A stretch of 64,000 nt of DNA, taken from the NCBI GenBank assembly GCA_008508345.1, contig QNGE01000274.1, forward strand, positions 152,802 through 216,801. Direction: 5' to 3'. A program made the position numbers and the translations under genes. Shown here in pieces: positions 13,182 to 28,400 of this stretch. Below the pieces are notes generated by a model. The model saw only the letters and a list, made by a program, of their open reading frames with translations. It did not search any database and had not been told where the DNA came from. The stretch's first letter is position 1. Each line of letters starts with the position of its first letter. Source of the DNA: Paragonimus westermani (taxonomy: Eukaryota > Platyhelminthes > Trematoda > Plagiorchiida > Troglotrematidae).

Positions 13182-16100
13182 TCAACCAAAGCATCAACCA
13201 TCAGAAACATATCATATATTGCTTGACGCCATATGTGATTTGCCCAGGTAACGTTTCCAGGGCGATTTTGATGCCGTACCTGACGGTCTGCGCTATAGTA
13301 CGAGACGCCGCAAATTTGAACCACACCAGCCTCAAAATCTAAATGCACTCCGGTGATCAGGTTAGCCATTTTGCCGGACAACAAACGAATATTTTCGTCA
13401 GCCACAACGGGACTACATATCGTACAAAACAGCGAAAATTAATACAGTGTGACTCATGATTACAAATATGTTTGTTTGCATCCGACAGTTAACCGTGTAG
13501 CCAGTGGACAGCATTTTACGGCTATTTTTGAAACACCTTGAAGCTTTATGAGCCGCGTCATTGTTGTCGTTGTCAGAGACAAGGTCCTCCGCCTGTCTGT
13601 CACCAAAATATCGGTATGCTCCCCAACCGTGAACACCCTTGAGAAAAAACGTTTTATCCTCTTGGTAGTATAAATGAAATATTCGCAACATAGTTATGCT
13701 AACAAACTCGCAGACATCCATTAAACGCCGGTCAAAACAATGTGTTTGCTGATTAGATATGACAGCAACTATAACTGACAATTAAAATCGAATCACTTTG
13801 AATAAATCATAAAGGTTAAACACAATTACCCATACCACTACTGTACTTTGATGTAAAAGAGAATTTCTGACTGGGTGAAGTTCAGATTATTCCACTCGGT
13901 TCCCAACATGAAATACACTACTTCGTGAAACGGGCGGTGGTGAATGAAGTACAGTGTGAACTAGAACCCGACGTTGTTCACAGCATGACCCATAGCAGAT
14001 GCAGGTCATATTTGAATGACATGGACCAAACACGCAACTCGTTAGACGAATTCATTTCGTTCATTTCTCTCAAATGCAGACAGATGTGTGAGAAAAGCGA
14101 ACAGGTGAACAACTAATAAAGAAGCGAACTGTTACCACTTAAATCACACGGCTTGCTTGAATATAGTTAGAAATGATAAGCTATGAGCAAGATCATTTTT
14201 GTGTGAGACTTCTAAATAACTTTATGAGAGTTCATCAATAAAACTTTAAAAATCCCTAGAAATTTCATTCTTGTACACAATGCGATTGCTTAAATGGTTG
14301 AGGTTAATAATACTGTATCTGAAATGGGTTAAGTATACACCAGTCGACGAGGCTGACCTTTGATTAACTGGTACACAAGAGCTATCAAACTGATTTATTG
14401 ATTGATAAATCCACCGTGGTGTACTTTCATAATCAGGTTTGTAACCCAGCTGTATACTTGAAATTGTTGTTGAGCAGGCAGACTTCCAAATTAATAGCGT
14501 TCCGCAATGCAACAATAATCGTTCATCACTAACCAGCCCAGCACGTACAAACAAGACTCAAGCAGGTGCTTATTCTTTTTCGAACTGATGGCATAGCTAT
14601 ATGTATATGTGAATTATGGTTAGTTTTCCACTCTGTGTAAACGGATACTGTCCACTTTGGATCGCCGGTTTTCACTAACTACGAATGTAGCTGAACGAAA
14701 TGGTTTTTAACATATCCCTAGAGTGATCATCAAACTGTAACTGCATGATCTGGTTCTCCTTTACTTAGGCTTATGAGTTAGAAGGGCTGTGAATGACGGG
14801 TAGGAATGCAGATGTTATGGAGTGTCGGTCTGAGGGAAAGCATCAAGAAATATGACTAGCCACATAAAACACGTGGTGACCGTATCTAGTGCAAACTGAT
14901 GACTTGGAGTGGGTTGTGTTCATCCGCCTTAACTGGATGGAGTGGAGTCAGCGTTGTTAGCCATGAACCTTTCGATTAATGGACATGACTTTCAATTCGC
15001 TTTTGTGTTATACTGATGACAATATAAGCAGAAACGGCCTCCCAATCGAAACTGTCTTAACGTTCTATCGTCAAGAATAAAAAAGATTTAAATGTCGCAA
15101 CAACTGTCTGCGTTACAATTTTGTTCACATTGCAAATGACATGATAAACTCAGCTTACCGCCCAAGACATTAACCCACAGTCTGGGTGAATAGACTATTG
15201 CTATAGTTATGAATTCGACAATTAAGCCCGTTAAAAATCATGTAGCCCATTGAAAGCGAAACTTAATCAATAAATCGACGGAACGTATTGCCAGAAATTT
15301 TTTAACAATTGCAGACTGAATCACTTCTGGTAATTTGGCAAACAAATATTGGATAAACTACTGTTTTCTAAAACAGTCGTTGATTTAACTAATTCAGTTA
15401 GATATTTTCTAAGATGAACGGGTAATTTTATGGTACAGCCAACTATGCACTTCTTTGAGGGTGACTTATGAAAAATACGTACTGTTACATTCTGTCATTT
15501 GCACTGCCACGCTGGCAGTTCTGCGATATACAAAAACAAACTTTCGTAACTTCTGCCAAAACATTACCTGTTCTTCTCACCTTTCTGGTTGATCTAGCAG
15601 ACGTCAGAAATTGTGTGAAGAAATCTAAAAAAATTAATGCACTCTGAAACAGTCAGAACATGAAGAGACATCGCCCAGTGGATCCACTTTAGAGGCTTAC
15701 CAATAATTACGCGGCTAATATACCACCACAACCGGGTAATTCTGAAGAAGTCGCAATCAGACGTTAGTGTCCGTTCTACGGTCTTACCCTTCAAACTAAC
15801 AGGGAGCAATATGTTTGCCAGCAACATTGTTGCATTTCCCCCCAGTAGAATCAGGTCCAAATCTGACTCACAATCACCCCATGTTCTGCATCAAGCTTCC
15901 AGCAATATGCAGATAAGTCTCTCTCAATTAATTTTTGCACCGTAGCCTTCTTCAGTGACCAGTCCAATTAAACTTGGTCACTTTTGAAGGGATGCTCAAC
16001 CCAACGAAAGAGAGCCGGAATGCAATCAACAAATGTCACCGTTCATTTGAATGTCATTTGCCGCAACCGGTCGGGATAGGACAAGTATACCCGATTACTT

Positions 16101-19100
16101 ATTTTAACGAATTATGTATGTTATATTCAGCATACCAACATTGGCTCTTCTAATTCTTGCGTTACGGAGCAGTTCAACCAACTAAAAGGATTACTGTAAT
16201 GAGCGTTTTATTACGCTAGTCTTTTGGTGCTGCCTGCTTGAAGGGTGAAGTATATATATATAATATGAGCTCAATAGCTGAGAGTGAAACTGAGGTGGGT
16301 AGCAAACTTCAAAGGTCATGATAACTTGTTCTTTTATGGCTAAATCACTGAAGTCCATCATAAACTACTGGGAATATCAAGTCAACGCCAAATGTAACCG
16401 CAAGATGAATGATAAATACGTTAGAACAGTTTTCCGCTTGTGACTCAAAACGGTCACACAAAGTTCGTCTCATCGTTTGCTCCCCATTTGTCCCCTCGAC
16501 ACCTTCGGCCCAGTTGGATTTTTTGAGCACATGATGACAAGCCTTTTGTAGAACATTTCAGTGTTCACGAAATTCAAATCAATTAGCCTTTATATAATGT
16601 ATTCTTGAAATTAGCTTTCAGCTATTGACGTATATCCACGGTTTATATCATAGAGTTTTTCCCTTTGAAACACCTTCCAATATGTAAAAAATTATGCCTG
16701 CAGTTTTCGACCAGAAGAATAGTGTCCCAAAAATCTGATTTTAAGTGAGTGGACCTATACGTATTGTATCTAATCTTTTAATTCTGTTTCAGTTATCGTC
16801 ATAACTTGCAGTTTGTACGCATGTTTCTTAGCCGTTTAGCTTAAAAAATTAATCGCTCAAATGTTCATGAATAGAAAAGTGCACTGTTAAATAGTTTGAA
16901 TGGATGCAAGGATGCTAGTCTGACTGAGTCCTTTCACATGTTACCCACTGGAAATCACACAATCGGTACTGTGGTTACATCTAGCGTATCGAGCAACCTG
17001 ATCATTAATCACACTTGAATATGACTGGAACTTCTCATCAGAATTCAGGCGTGTTTTTAATAGAAGTGTTTGATTTGTGGAAGTTAGGTTAAATCCGGGT
17101 CGGAGAAAAAATCCATCATTAGTGGTGAACACGTCAAGTGATGAACCCTATTGTGAGCCATAAAAACACGGAACGAACAGCGTCACAATGTATCCAAATG
17201 TGAGGGTAAAATTCACAATAAACACTTGGAGATAAAAAGTGTAGGAAAATATGCTTCCCCAGTCTCTGAAAACGGTTGACGTAGTAAACAACTAGTCTAG
17301 ATTACTGACAAATTGAAATCTGGAAAAAATTCCATAACCAGATATGGACTGAGATCGATTGAAACGGCATGATGCCGTTGGATCTTAGACACCAAAAGTG
17401 ATAGTGACAGGGAGTATCATGCATGCAACCTGACCGACTCAACATATTTAATCTGCAAGAGCTGTAATTTGAGATAAATCCTCTAGTCATCATGATATTA
17501 GCAGGTTTGAAAATGTGTGCGGCAATGGAAAAAGGGGATTCACTCACTGACCCACACAGAAAGGGAAGATACTACGCGTCCGAACGAAACAGGTTAATTT
17601 TTCCACTGGACTAATGTTCAACTGCAGCTTACATGAATGCTTTCTGGAGTAGGCCCTAACCAAGAATGTTCAAGGTATTGGACGAATCCGAAAAGCTTTG
17701 TCCAAAAAGGCCAAAATCACGGGAACTAGATAAGTTTGCTTGTCAAAATTGAGGAGGATACGCAATACATATGCCACTTCGTCATTTGGTTCAATGCAGC
17801 GTATTATCAGAGTGAGCTTTTACGAATGAGAAACAACAAGCATCTAGCGCTCACCATATGGAATTTTGGCCAGCTGTAGCCAACTATACGGAGGCGATCG
17901 ACCCACTTGTAATCCACCTCGCTGCTCATCACTAAACGCCAGCAGTTTACCTTTCTAACATACACCAGGAACCATTGGACACAAACCGTATGATTGAATC
18001 TGGTCTTCTGGTTGAGACAGATAGCTAATCCAACGTGTTGCTGAATCCTCGTGTTCTGAGGTTACCAGCTTTTGTTGCGGAAACATTACCCAAAAGATGT
18101 GTTTCACTGTGATGTTTCCTAGAGGGACTGACTTAAGTTCTGCTATGGGAATGTTCGTAGTGCATACACTGCCATTTTTTTGAACACCCTAACTTGCTAA
18201 GGCATTAAGCCGCGGTAATGTATATAACTTAACGTATGATATGTGTGATTAAAGGAAACGAAAAAAACATTGGTATCTTGCAATACCTCTTTGTTTACTG
18301 CATTGAATATTCGCACAGTTATCTCAACATACGACACTGGTTCCTTGTCTGTATTATTGAGATATATTTGCACCTTGGCTGAGTCAAATTTTTTTCACAA
18401 GTACCTTAATATTTATGAAGCTTTTCCCCCACTGTCACGCTGCGAATACCACCAGCCCTATGAGCCACTTTTGAGAAATGGTCAATCCACAACAATTTGA
18501 AAAGTTTGCTCAACTGTGTTGCACGTTTGCTTCTTAATGGGCAGCCCGTTATCAGTTTCTGTAATATACACTCACTCCTATCGAGGAATTCAGTTAAACT
18601 GTGCAGACGTATGTGCGTTTTGGAGCATGCCGCAGTTCAAATTGTAATTCTGTTATCACCTCAAGAAGAAACACTCCTATCCAGTGAATAAAAGTGCAAA
18701 TTACTGAGCTGGTTCTCATTTGATATCTACAGCATTGAACGTACCCCGTTGGAACCATACATGTGACGTGAATTAGGCAGCCTTGCACTCCCAACAAGAA
18801 ATAGATGAGTCATAAGCCTTTGTTTCTTGGGAAGGTTACTTTCTGTGAACTGGAATCCTATGCTATAGGTTGAATACTTCTCTAGACATCAGAGGCAGGG
18901 AAGCTAAAGGGCTGTGCGTTCTCTACATAAAATTACTCCGGAACTGTTCGGCGCAGAAGTCACGTGAGGTTGGGATGCAAATGGATGGGTTGAAATTATT
19001 AGAATAAAACAGAAGATGGAAATTGAGTTGTAGAAACTGCTTTTCATTCAACCCACAGTAAGATATTTATGTAAGTGAATGACTAATATCTTCAGCTCAG

Positions 19101-22100
19101 ATTTCACCACTCCACAACAAGACTAAAAAGCGTTTGCTACATGACGAATGTTTGAGCAATTGTGTTGCAAGTTTGGCCACATGTAATAGTCTACCCAAAC
19201 GAGAAACCTACAGTATGTTTCATAGTTGTCTGTTTAATGTAGAATTTTGTCCATCTTCCCAAACATTCTATTCACCAACCGAATGGTGCCTATTACGAAC
19301 ATCTCAAAATTCACAAAATATTCAAAACCTCTACCATGGTCTGATTGCTTAGGTGTTGTAAACAAAATTGATTATTGCAACGAAGTCAAATTGACGGTTA
19401 ACAAACGTGACCAAAAAATAACAGCTTGCAAACTTGCCGCAATCAGCGCACTTTCTGTTTGGTAACATTTTCAGAATTCATAGTTAGTAACGATTGCGTT
19501 CCATACAGATGCTAATTGTTCTCGTCGTTTAAAAAGTTCGAATTTTAGTAAACATGATAATGATGAACATTCTACGTTCAGAACTTCAGTTCGCGGTAAC
19601 ACCTAAACCTTTCAAATTGTGCCGGTAAAACGCTTAGTTGCACCCAACATTCAAAGTTGCGCGAAAACTCAGCAGATTTTGATTGAAACAGATTACCGTA
19701 GACCAAACCAACTTATGTGTGCAGCGTGATCCGCTAGCTACTGATTGTGTGTATCTAAAATGTCTACTCATTTGAACATTACTTGGACTTTGGTAATTGT
19801 CACAAAGCTTACGGAGGAAAGAGAAAAGTTTCATCAGTGAATTTTTCGTGAGCTTCTGTTGGCTAAAGTTTTCTGAACTTCACAGAGTTTGATGCGTTAT
19901 GTGCGCGACTGGCCTTATTGAACAACACCCAAACCATAATTAACGTACTGGATGAGCGAGCGCAACTGGTCACACGTAGTTGTGAAACGTTTCGCAGAAA
20001 AGAAATTATACCGTCAAATGGACTTTTATTCGACAGGCTTAAATCTTCACGAAAACACACTGATAAAGATTAATGTATTACCTGGTAAAACGGTGCGAAA
20101 AGTAGCTAACGCATAACGTTTACATACAAATAGCGAGACACGTTATAAAGTGATTCGGACACCTCGTTCTTACGGAGAACGGGTGTGTTGCACGTAAAAT
20201 ATTGGATGGAAAGTTATTCTGCATTCAACCAAAACGTCATGTCTTGCGCTTCTCGGAACGTGACTCTGATGCTCTCTAAATAGGTTGAATAAATGGTTAC
20301 CATGTCATCCAAGTGTTTGCACTCAGATAGTTTCACATGAGATACTCGCGTCTTATATGCGCATCGTTACGTGTACCTAAAATTCCTTCTGTCAAGTAAC
20401 TGGGCTCTGGTTTGAGTAACGCTGTAGCATGGCCATTTCATATTTGTACTGTTTTCATCCAAGTCCAAGATCCCCAGCTTTATACCGGACTTTTGAAATA
20501 TCGAAAAGTTCCATGCAATTTGGTCAGTCGATTCATCAATACTTGTCTGTTCCTTCTATGACTGGTTGTCAAATTTTTTTTCTGTTCTGTAAACATACAA
20601 AACATCCATATCGTTATAGTGGGATTCCTCTAAAGTATTACTATTAATGTTCCGTGTTACTTTAAAATGTGCAAGGAAATACAAAAAGAAGCAAACCCGT
20701 TACAATCCACCATCTTTTAATAGATTCCAACGAGACCAACCCCTTATACTCATTTTATCCCTCTGTTATGCCTTATTTAACAAACTCAGCCTTCCAGTTC
20801 CTGACATAATCACAAAAGTGAATAACTAGATATGTATTCTCAGTCGATACCAACTATGAACACACTCTAACTTTTCAGAGAGATTTGTGAAGATTATTGT
20901 ATTTATTTTGTGCCACAAGCATACGTAGTGAATCGCTCTCTGTTTCGTCAAACATGGATCTGCAGAAAGCTAAATATTAACCTCTCAGTGTTGTTGACCT
21001 CATTCGTTTGGATATACACTTTCAAGCATACGTTCATTTTACAAATTCAGATGTATTCGCACCGGCTGTGCTCGCAGAACTGCCTGCCCGAGAACATATT
21101 GAATGAGAATAGAACTCATAAGGTCAATGAGATCTATGCATGCTGTTGAAAGCAACCTTCATTATTCCAGGTGTTTAGGTGAACATGAGTTACAGCAACC
21201 GAACAAAAGTACTTCACAAAAGTGGTTTGTGCTCTTTCTTAATGGTTGCAGCCAGTGTCTGTTGACGATTTCCTTTGACCTATTTCGCGCCTCAGGTTAA
21301 GTGACCTTAGTCAATGTCTTATGTTCCCCTCATATAGTAAGTGCATATCGTAAGAGCATTCCACATACTGTGAACGCCAGACATAAACAGAGACACTGAA
21401 TAAACACGTGCACTTCTGACTCTAAAATAGCGCGTGGTTTACCGTCACCCTGGTTGTTATTTCAAGTGAATGTTTTGTTACGCGTTTGCTGGCACCCCAC
21501 AATAACTTAATGAAGTGAATTGGCGATAACACTGCGTACATGAAATTGAAATGGTTACAGTTTGTGCATTGAGCTCTAACAGTCCACAAAACTGTTCGTG
21601 ACCAAGTCCTAGACTGGGAAATCAACGTTCCCACTTTTCTTTGAACAGAACTCCTTCTGATGTGTTCGAAGATCTGAAGAACTGTGGATGCTTAAAATTG
21701 TCCTGCTAACAGTCGCACCGTTTTGAATGAAACATGACTGACAGCATCACACTTACGCAATATCGCACGAATCGTGAGGTGAAGTTACACTCAACAGTTT
21801 AGCGTCAGTTGAAAAACAAAACTTGTGTGAAAATTCTTTCGTCAAAATCGCTGGAATTTGAACCAAGGTCAGGACCTAGGATAATGCTTACGTACTGTGA
21901 ACTTCCAGATTTCTGTATGAGAGGTACATAGCACAATGAGCCTGAATCACTCAACGATTAGGATCAGGATTACACTTGCGATCAGTTAAACAAACAGGCA
22001 CAAATGCAGTTATTCTAAATAATCTATTGCTTAAGGTTTACAGACTTTTCAAGAAAAGAAAGGCTCGAATTGTGCAAAAGCATGACTAGACACGGGTTAA

Positions 22101-25100
22101 CAGCGGAACAACATGAAAACAAATGTTTGCACGAGGAATTAGATAAGAAGCATGAAATTCCTTTAACGATAATTGAGTATGAATGACTACTAGCAACATA
22201 TTGTCTGTTTGGTGCAAATTTGCCACAGCTTTTGAGAGGTGTTGAGAAATAACAAAATCAAGGAATTTCTAACCGAAGCGTTCAATGAAAACAAGGATGT
22301 AGATTTCAACTGCTTACCAAACTCCACGACACCCCCAGAGAAAGAATCGACAGTGAAACAGCAGGTAAACAGCACATTGGGTAGTGAAGAAAGTCTGTAA
22401 TGAGAAATCAACTGAGTAAGCAATATAGGCTATTCTTAATGTTATTTTAAGTCCAGCACAAGGAAAGCTTTCAAACTTAGTTATGCTACATCATAGTGAC
22501 GTATCTAGGCCAGGTTATTATTGTACGGAAACTGAAGACATTTATTTGAAATGAGTATTATATGGGCTACGTTAGCTTGAAAGGATGTATAACCGTCAGG
22601 AAGTTCCCCAAGGTGATTAACTTACTGCAATATTGATACCTAAAGAGACAGGCTACGGGACTGTGACCGAAGTTGCAACCTTGACAAATTATGCAGAAAG
22701 TTAGCGTAGGAAGATATGTGTGGGTTTAAATGTGTGGAACTGTAACATTTACATACCTGATGGAAGAAGCAGAAACACGAATCAGTGTTTGTGCCATACG
22801 AATGAGGAACAAAAAGATGATACTTTGGGGAACGGCGCAATTCAGCAAAATAAAACTTAATGGTTATGTCAGAACAGGATATGTGAGCGATGGATGTCAA
22901 GGCTTCTGAAAAGACTAAGTGGTGTCATCCTGTCATTGTCTTTTCATACATCACGGTAGTACAAAAACTCATTCCGACGGCTATAGTTTGTCCATTATAG
23001 AATGAAAGAATTGGATGAACTTATTAACTTCAATACACAGTTAGGATTTGGAACGTTTGTGACAATCGTATTGACCAACTGCAAACCTAAGCGGGTTGAT
23101 TTTCTTACAGGTACTTAAAACTCTAGTCGGATGGGCAGCGAGTTTTTCTCACGCAGCAGTGGAACCATGAGAAATCAGGCCTAATACGCTCCCACGAAGA
23201 GACACTCAGAGGCGTCTACTAGATTTCGTGAGTTATAGGTCGAGGTACTATTTCCGCCGCTATATTAAACCTCCGTGAAAGCTGCATAAAGAACTACTTC
23301 CCTCTCAGCATATGGATATGGTGTATGATTTTGAACTAGCCCTATTCCTCCCTAATGAGAAATGATTTAGTTTGATGTGTGGAATATATCTTGAACCGAT
23401 CTTACTGTTGGCATTCTAGAATAGCAGTGTAGATTTTGTTTGTAATCGAGGCGCTGCTTACGAAATTTTTTAATTCACAGTGAGCCGAACGATCATTATT
23501 TTGCAAGAGACAAAAATAAAAAACCCCACAGAGTCCAGAAATATTTAAATTTTCGAACATCTGTGTATCATGCTATCAGTTAGGGAACTGTATGCGAATT
23601 AATACTGAATATATTTTCGGATACTCATTTTTTAAAAACGAAACGTTTAAAACGCTTTTGATTTTCGAACAAAAGACAAGCTTTTCTCCATCCATTATTC
23701 ATTATCAATTTCGGTACCGTAGTTTTTTTAAAGCCGACTGTCATAATACGCATAGTTCGGTAAAATCATCCAGATGTAAAGATATGCTTGCTTTATTATT
23801 CAGCTGTTAAAGTTAGCCCCATTTTAACATCCGTATCTAACACTTAAAACTGGTAACTACTCTTACGCCGTAAATGGTATTTTTAGAAGATTGCTGGTGA
23901 ATCCACTGAGTTATTTTATTTGCTATTGTCAGACATAAACTCTCGTGAGTTGTCAGCGGAATTACGTCCCTCCATCTCGTTCAGTCTTCGAAAACTGCCT
24001 TAGGATTGTCACGTTCACTTACAGTATATCATCGAGAGATAATCCGAAGCTTAATCAACCAGCGTTCGAAAGGAGATGACTGTGTCATCGAAAACTTTTG
24101 AACGTCTGCTGGACGTTAATGATGGTTGCGATCCGAAATCAACGTGCCGCCTAGGCGAACTACTGTTCTGTAACATAGCAGATTAAATTTCACGCAAATG
24201 CAGACTCATCGTCTCCAGTGTCTTCGTACGTTGCGTCTTTAGAGCATTTAACTCAAAACCTCCGGAGTGGATCACAGGACGTTGCCATTAAAAGCTGATT
24301 GTAATTCAAAGCGTACACCATAAATCTTCTTGCAGTTATTGAAATTAGTTCGACTCATTTCTCATTCTCTGTTTGGTAAACTGCCACTCTTTGAATCTGC
24401 TGAAATGTGTTGGGTTTGTTTGTATAAATTTGGTTCCACGTGTGTTTCACTTTGTCTTGTTCGGTATGCAATGAACAGTTGTGGAACTTTCTTTCTTGGT
24501 ATTGTTCTCCATGCCCTTACATACACATATAACTGAGTATTTTACTGAACACATTTCCTGTTGGTTGGTGGTCATTTGCGAAATCGTTTACACTTACTGG
24601 ATCTTATACACATTTTTCGCTAGACAGTTTCCGCATCCCATTCACTCACATTCCGCATACAAGAACACGTTTATTGTGATTTCGTCACGTTAGAGTATCG
24701 CTAATTTGGAACGTCTTTGCTGACATTTTCTCGAGCTATGTTTAAAGTCCTTCTGACGCGACTGCCCGACTCAGTGCTATTTGAAATGTTGACCATGCAT
24801 TACTGAGTGGATTCTTCTGTCATCAGAAAATCCTTTTTTCATAGTTTGCAGTAAGGATGCAGCAGCGAAGTGGATTGCTCTGGTCTTCGATTGTTTACTG
24901 AGGTTGGCAACTAAATTATAGACATTTCACCAAAGCGTAAGTTTTAGGATATAGGTTCAAAGGTTGTGGCTGATAAGTTGTCTTCACTAGACTGATGATT
25001 CACAAGATCACAAAATGTTTAGGGTTGTCTTTCATTACACAGTAAAAAAAGAGCAAAATCTCGATTCTTTTTTAGTTAAGCATTGTTAGTGGCGGTGGTG

Positions 25101-25317
25101 CCTCATCACACGGAAGCATCTACTCCCATCAATATCCAATTTTCCATTCCCCCAAAGCCCTGAGAAACTCTGAATTTTATAAATTTTATGTGGTATCGGC
25201 TGACGATTAAGTAAGTCGTCTTAAATGCATAAACAGGTCTGTCTGTGATAAACCCAGCAGTCTAGCCTACACTCTCTATACAAACCGACGGTTCTGTGTT
25301 CTTTGTAATAGTAGTTG
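13182..25317. other. No recognisable gene; scattered AT repeats
   Basis: Twelve kilobases in which I find no family-level match. The longest frames (122 codons minus at 13413-13781, 102 codons minus at 14246-14554) look like chance. A (TA)n tract lies at 16250-16266. Undetected short exons or heavily decayed repeats are possible. Confidence 0.4.
16250..16266. repeat. (TA)n microsatellite, short
   Basis: Simple dinucleotide tract of about eight units. Confidence 0.8.
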
Positions 25318-25459
25318 ACTCGTGAAAACGTGGCCAGAGTTCAGATCCCGACAGTGGCAAGGATATGCACTATTGACAAGCTCCAATTAGGGCGAAAATC
25401 GAGGCTGGCTGGAATGTCTATCTCAGTGCGAAGGTTGCGATCAAATGAGAGTGATGGTC
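25318..25459 (+). repeat. SINE-like element copy 2, ribozyme broken
   Basis: B-box-like gttcagatccc at 25339-25349 is followed by the family block gtggcaaggatatgcac, then a degraded core. CTGACGA has become ttgacaa, stem II gctcc/gggc is still partly paired, and the segment holding the cleavage site and stem I 3' strand is deleted: gaaaatcgag joins directly to gctggctgg. The body (aaggttgcgatcaaatgagagtgatgg) is retained. Ribozyme function should be lost. Confidence 0.8.
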
Positions 25460-28400
25460 CCTATAGTAGGGGAAAATTCCAAACAAACATTAACCCACTC
25501 AACCGACTATTCACTGATGTTTCTGATAAGTGGTTTAGAAATACGAACAGAGTTTGGTCACGGAAGTTCAGGTAGGTGTTAGTGACGTGACCTTTGGCCG
25601 TGATAGCTGCAGAACTTGTGCGACTTTCTTGTGAGAACAAAGAATCGGATACCGTAGTTGATTAGCAATCCATTCTGCAGTGATTACTTTTCGTAGTCTG
25701 ACCGGTTTGGGTTGGTTGGCCGGACTTTTGTGAACTGCGCGAAAGGTCTCCTTTGGGTTAACGCAATGTTCTGTATCGGCAAGGTGTGCTATTCTTTTTG
25801 TTCAATCCTGTCCTGAGCCAGGGAATGTGTTGTTGATTCGTTTCGGCAAACGCCTACTGAAACACCAGTGAATCGTCATTTGGGTGGCTTGACCGGTTTG
25901 CCTGTAAGAATATAACGTACTGTACGGACACATCGAAGTTTCTTTAACGCCGGATTGATTTTGCTGAACATATATGACTGTAATCATCCGGAGAAAGAAT
26001 ATCGAAACGGTTGCTCTTCACCGTCGTTCAGCTACACACAAATAGATAAAATGCCTCCTCAATTTTTTCATCTTTAGGTTATATATATATCTATAAGATG
26101 CGTGAGATATGAGTTTTCCGTTCGAAGTATATTGCCAATGAAATCTGTGTTTACGATAATCAAGAAACTGCGGAATATGGACAACTTACTACTAACGTCA
26201 ACTATTCGAAGTAGATAAATGCAAACGAGCCGTAACACCCCCAGATAAAATTTTTGTTGCACAAGTCAGCTACACAGTTCACATTTCCATGATTCATTGG
26301 GTCATATATAAGCCGTGTCCTTTGTCTTCACGGCTTGTTTTATATCTTTCCACTCCTTCTAATCGTGTCCACGATGCCGTGTACAATGAAAGATTGTAAG
26401 CACATGTTATTTGGCATTGTACAAAATCGCCCAGTGAAGGCACCGCTAAATTTGTGGACATTGTGGGTTTTTTCAGCACCGGTAAAGGGCATGCATTACA
26501 CTGACAATAAACAGGCGCTTTAGAATAATCTCCATTCACAGCAGTTACTTCGGAATGCTGCTGTTGGTTACGGCTAAAAAGTTTAGCACATATTCTCTAT
26601 AACCGAGAATGTATAAAAAAGCAGCTCACCACACTCCACAACTGTTGTGATCATGGCTAAGGCGATGGACACGCCGTCAATGTAATTCATCTCCCATTTT
26701 TACCGAACATATTTTTAAATTAAACCTTATCGGCTTCCATATCAACACAGTAGTGTTCGTCTTGTCAGTTGAGTTTTGTCGTGACCATTCTACAGGCTTC
26801 TGTAGTCGTTTGCCCACAGCCAATCTATTTGACGTGATGGTCCACGTACTGCTGTTCACTGGTTTACTGATTACCTAATTTGATACACTGAGTGACACTG
26901 AACATACACTTTTCCGTGTTTGTAGAAGCTTAAAATAAATTATTAAAGGGAAACGTTTTCACAATTTGTTTCACCCAAAATAAACCACTCAGTGTAATTT
27001 ACGATGAAACTCCATTCAAACTAATCGCTTTGCTCGCGTTTGCTCATACATTAAACACTACACAATGTAGCGTCTATCAGTAATAACTAATATCTGTTTC
27101 ATCTCTCCATCGTGGCCACTAGTTTGAAAAGCTGTATCTTGCTCCAACTAACTGTTGTTAAACATCGGGATTCGCTTTGTGGAATAATCCGGTCCTTCGA
27201 TCACAGCTCAAGGCCCACCGACTTACCGATGTACTGATGTACTGACAAGACCAGGCTGAATCACGTCAAATGCGCTTTTCTATTCTCTTGTGCGAGCGTT
27301 ACGTCGCAACTGATTTGACCTATATCAACTTTAGAAAGTTAACTTATCATCTCAGGTCTTGTTTAATGGAAACTTGCCGTTCTTCACAAATTGGGCTATT
27401 TGTTTTGTTCGTAGAAAGACTAAAACAATGGAAGAACCGGATTTGCACAACAGCAACTGAATTCGCGTTGAACGAATTCGGTGGATTAATATGCGAGAGG
27501 AATAACTGATCTATTTTGAAAAGCCAGTCACCGTGACGGAACAACTTTTGGGAAATATTTCCAAAAATGTAAGGATGATTTTTGAAGGAAAATAAATCTA
27601 ATGACTTATCACATATTTAAGGGCGCACATCTCAGAAGATAGCAAAACAACATTTGATTGAATTCCGCTGTGAATTATCGATCACAACGCGGTATGATCG
27701 GAATGTTTATGCCGGATACACCTTCTTGTTAATTTGACATAAGTCAGGAAGAAACGGTGTTTCCCTGAAACACTCTCCTCCTTCGACCTATTTACCAGTA
27801 TTTCGTCAACAAGAGAACATTTAGTTCAGTAAATGAAGTGAAATTATATTACTCCACATAAGTTGGTCACGACAGACGGGCGTACTTTTGTTTTCCACTC
27901 AAGTCCCTTAACAGCTTTTTGTTTTTATTAGTGTGCAATGCAGACTTAGGGTTGCACAACTACATAATCAATAACTAGATAAATCGTAGGAATCAAGACA
28001 GGAACAAAATGAGAGAAGTCTGTAACAGTGTGGAGCTAATTGGTTTACTGAAATTCGTGAACTGCAAGCCAGAATGGGAACCAGTCTTTAATATTAATGT
28101 GCTGTTGTTTAAAGTAGTCTGCGAGTTACAGAAACTACTGCAATTTTCATAGCTTTGTGCGCGAAGTTGAGTGATATACATCATGAGGAGACCAGAAGAT
28201 ATCATCTAATTGTTCGGCCTCATCATCTCCATTTATCCTTTGTTTCCAGGTAGCAACTGCCTTGCTACCACATGGAAACGATGCTGGAATCTACAGTAAT
28301 CTTTAACTAACAAAGTTAGTCGAATGAGGTGTTCTTATGAATTGTAGTCAAGCAACCACTTCATCAGGTTAGACGTTACCGTTGGTACCTCAGTTAACTC

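Noticed and set aside
13142..13781. Two adjacent minus-strand frames as a host gene
   Set aside because: They lie in different frames, match no family that I know, and one overlaps the palindrome.
15010..15040. CTGATGA followed by GAAAC on the plus strand
   Set aside because: The sequence between the boxes does not form stem II and no stem I partner is found.
17700..18150. Possible retroelement polyprotein in a fairly open plus frame
   Set aside because: Several stops and no motif of RT, protease or integrase that I could name.
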